This document shows positions 5,706 to 6,039 of a DNA stretch of 6,039 bases, in pieces. Both the position numbers and the translations under genes were made by a program. The notes below the pieces were generated by a model that had not been told where the DNA came from, did not search any database, and worked only from the letters and a program-made list of their open reading frames with translations. Source of the stretch: Caldilineae bacterium (GTDB lineage: Bacteria > Chloroflexota > Anaerolineae > J102); assembly GCA_011176555.1 (NCBI GenBank), contig DUEF01000219.1, positions 1 to 6,039 of the forward strand, in the 5' to 3' direction. How positions within the stretch are numbered: the stretch's first letter is position 1; each line of letters opens with the position of its first letter.

Positions 5706-6039
5706 ATGCCACAAGTCAAGATCTGCGGCATAACCAACCTGAAAGACGCCGGCATCGCCATCGATGCCGGCGCTGATTTCCTGGGCTTCATTTGTTATCC
5801 CAAATCGTCCCGATACGTCGCTCCTGCTCGAATCGCAGGTATTCTTTCCGATCTCCGATCCTTCGGTTTCACTCAGGACAGGCCTCTGTCCGCCCACCTT
5901 CGAACCGTCGGCGTCTTCGTCAACGAATCCCTGAAATCCATCCGTCAGATTCTCGCCCAAACTGGCCTGGATCTGGCGCAGTTGCACGGGGGAGAGTCGC
6001 CACAGGTCTTGAAACAGCTCAATGGCCGGGCGTTCAAGG
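5706..6039 (+). CDS. trpF: Phosphoribosylanthranilate isomerase, cut by right edge
   Basis: The first 111 codons are present. The enzyme carries out the Amadori rearrangement of N-(5'-phosphoribosyl)anthranilate to 1-(2-carboxyphenylamino)-1-deoxyribulose 5-phosphate, the third committed step of tryptophan synthesis, in a TIM barrel. The opening VKICGITNLKDA places the catalytic cysteine at C7, the usual position. GADFLGFICYPKSSRYV (22-38) carries R36, which matches the substrate-binding arginine, and VGVFVN (68-73) and LAQLHGGE (90-97) are the next barrel strands. The catalytic aspartate, near residue 126 in other family members, lies beyond the edge. Residues ~51-66 (SFGFTQDRPLSAHLRT region) look like an insert of about a dozen residues compared with typical TrpF. 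ATG 5706 directly precedes the conserved start of the family. The ribosome binding site is weak, fitting coupling to glyA 13 nt upstream. Confidence 0.96.
   Translation, partial: MPQVKICGITNLKDAGIAIDAGADFLGFICYPKSSRYVAPARIAGILSDLRSFGFTQDRPLSAHLRTVGVFVNESLKSIRQILAQTGLDLAQLHGGESPQVLKQLNGRAFK

Overview
The window looks like a piece of chromosome from a moderately GC-rich environmental bacterium. The best guess is a member of Chloroflexota (Anaerolineae/Caldilineae type). This rests on the SH3b plus tandem PA14 architecture, a two-part GNAT protein and the style of the short dispersed palindromes. It is an inference from family resemblance, not a database result.

Layout: positions 1-1000 hold the first ~333 codons of a minus-strand gene that runs off the left edge, encoding an SH3b domain, a proline-rich linker and two PA14 domains. 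Positions 1001-1400 hold its putative promoter and a compact minus-strand tRNA-Gln(CUG) unit with promoter, 72-nt tRNA and intrinsic terminator. From about 1520 everything established is on the plus strand. A GNAT-family acetyltransferase (1622-2395) comes first. A strong sigma70-like promoter and a ~180-nt leader able to fold into a closed multi-hairpin structure lead into a CPA1/NhaP-type cation:proton antiporter (2634-4262). A palindromic terminator-like hairpin then overlaps a candidate promoter for glyA (4400-5692). glyA is followed after 13 nt by trpF, which is cut by the right edge.

The genes do not form one pathway. glyA-trpF is probably a small operon in which serine/one-carbon metabolism is transcribed with a tryptophan biosynthesis gene; serine is the co-substrate of the last tryptophan step, which is a loose metabolic link. 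The antiporter and the acetyltransferase each appear to have their own promoter. The divergent arrangement around 1400-1520 separates the tRNA/PA14 side from the rest.

I found no mobile element, CRISPR array, toxin-antitoxin pair or defence cassette. The points most worth a second look are the folded leader or repeat in front of the antiporter, the PA14/SH3b protein that starts without a signal peptide, a short ORF with a GXGXG-like motif beside the tRNA, and the hairpin across the glyA stop codon.
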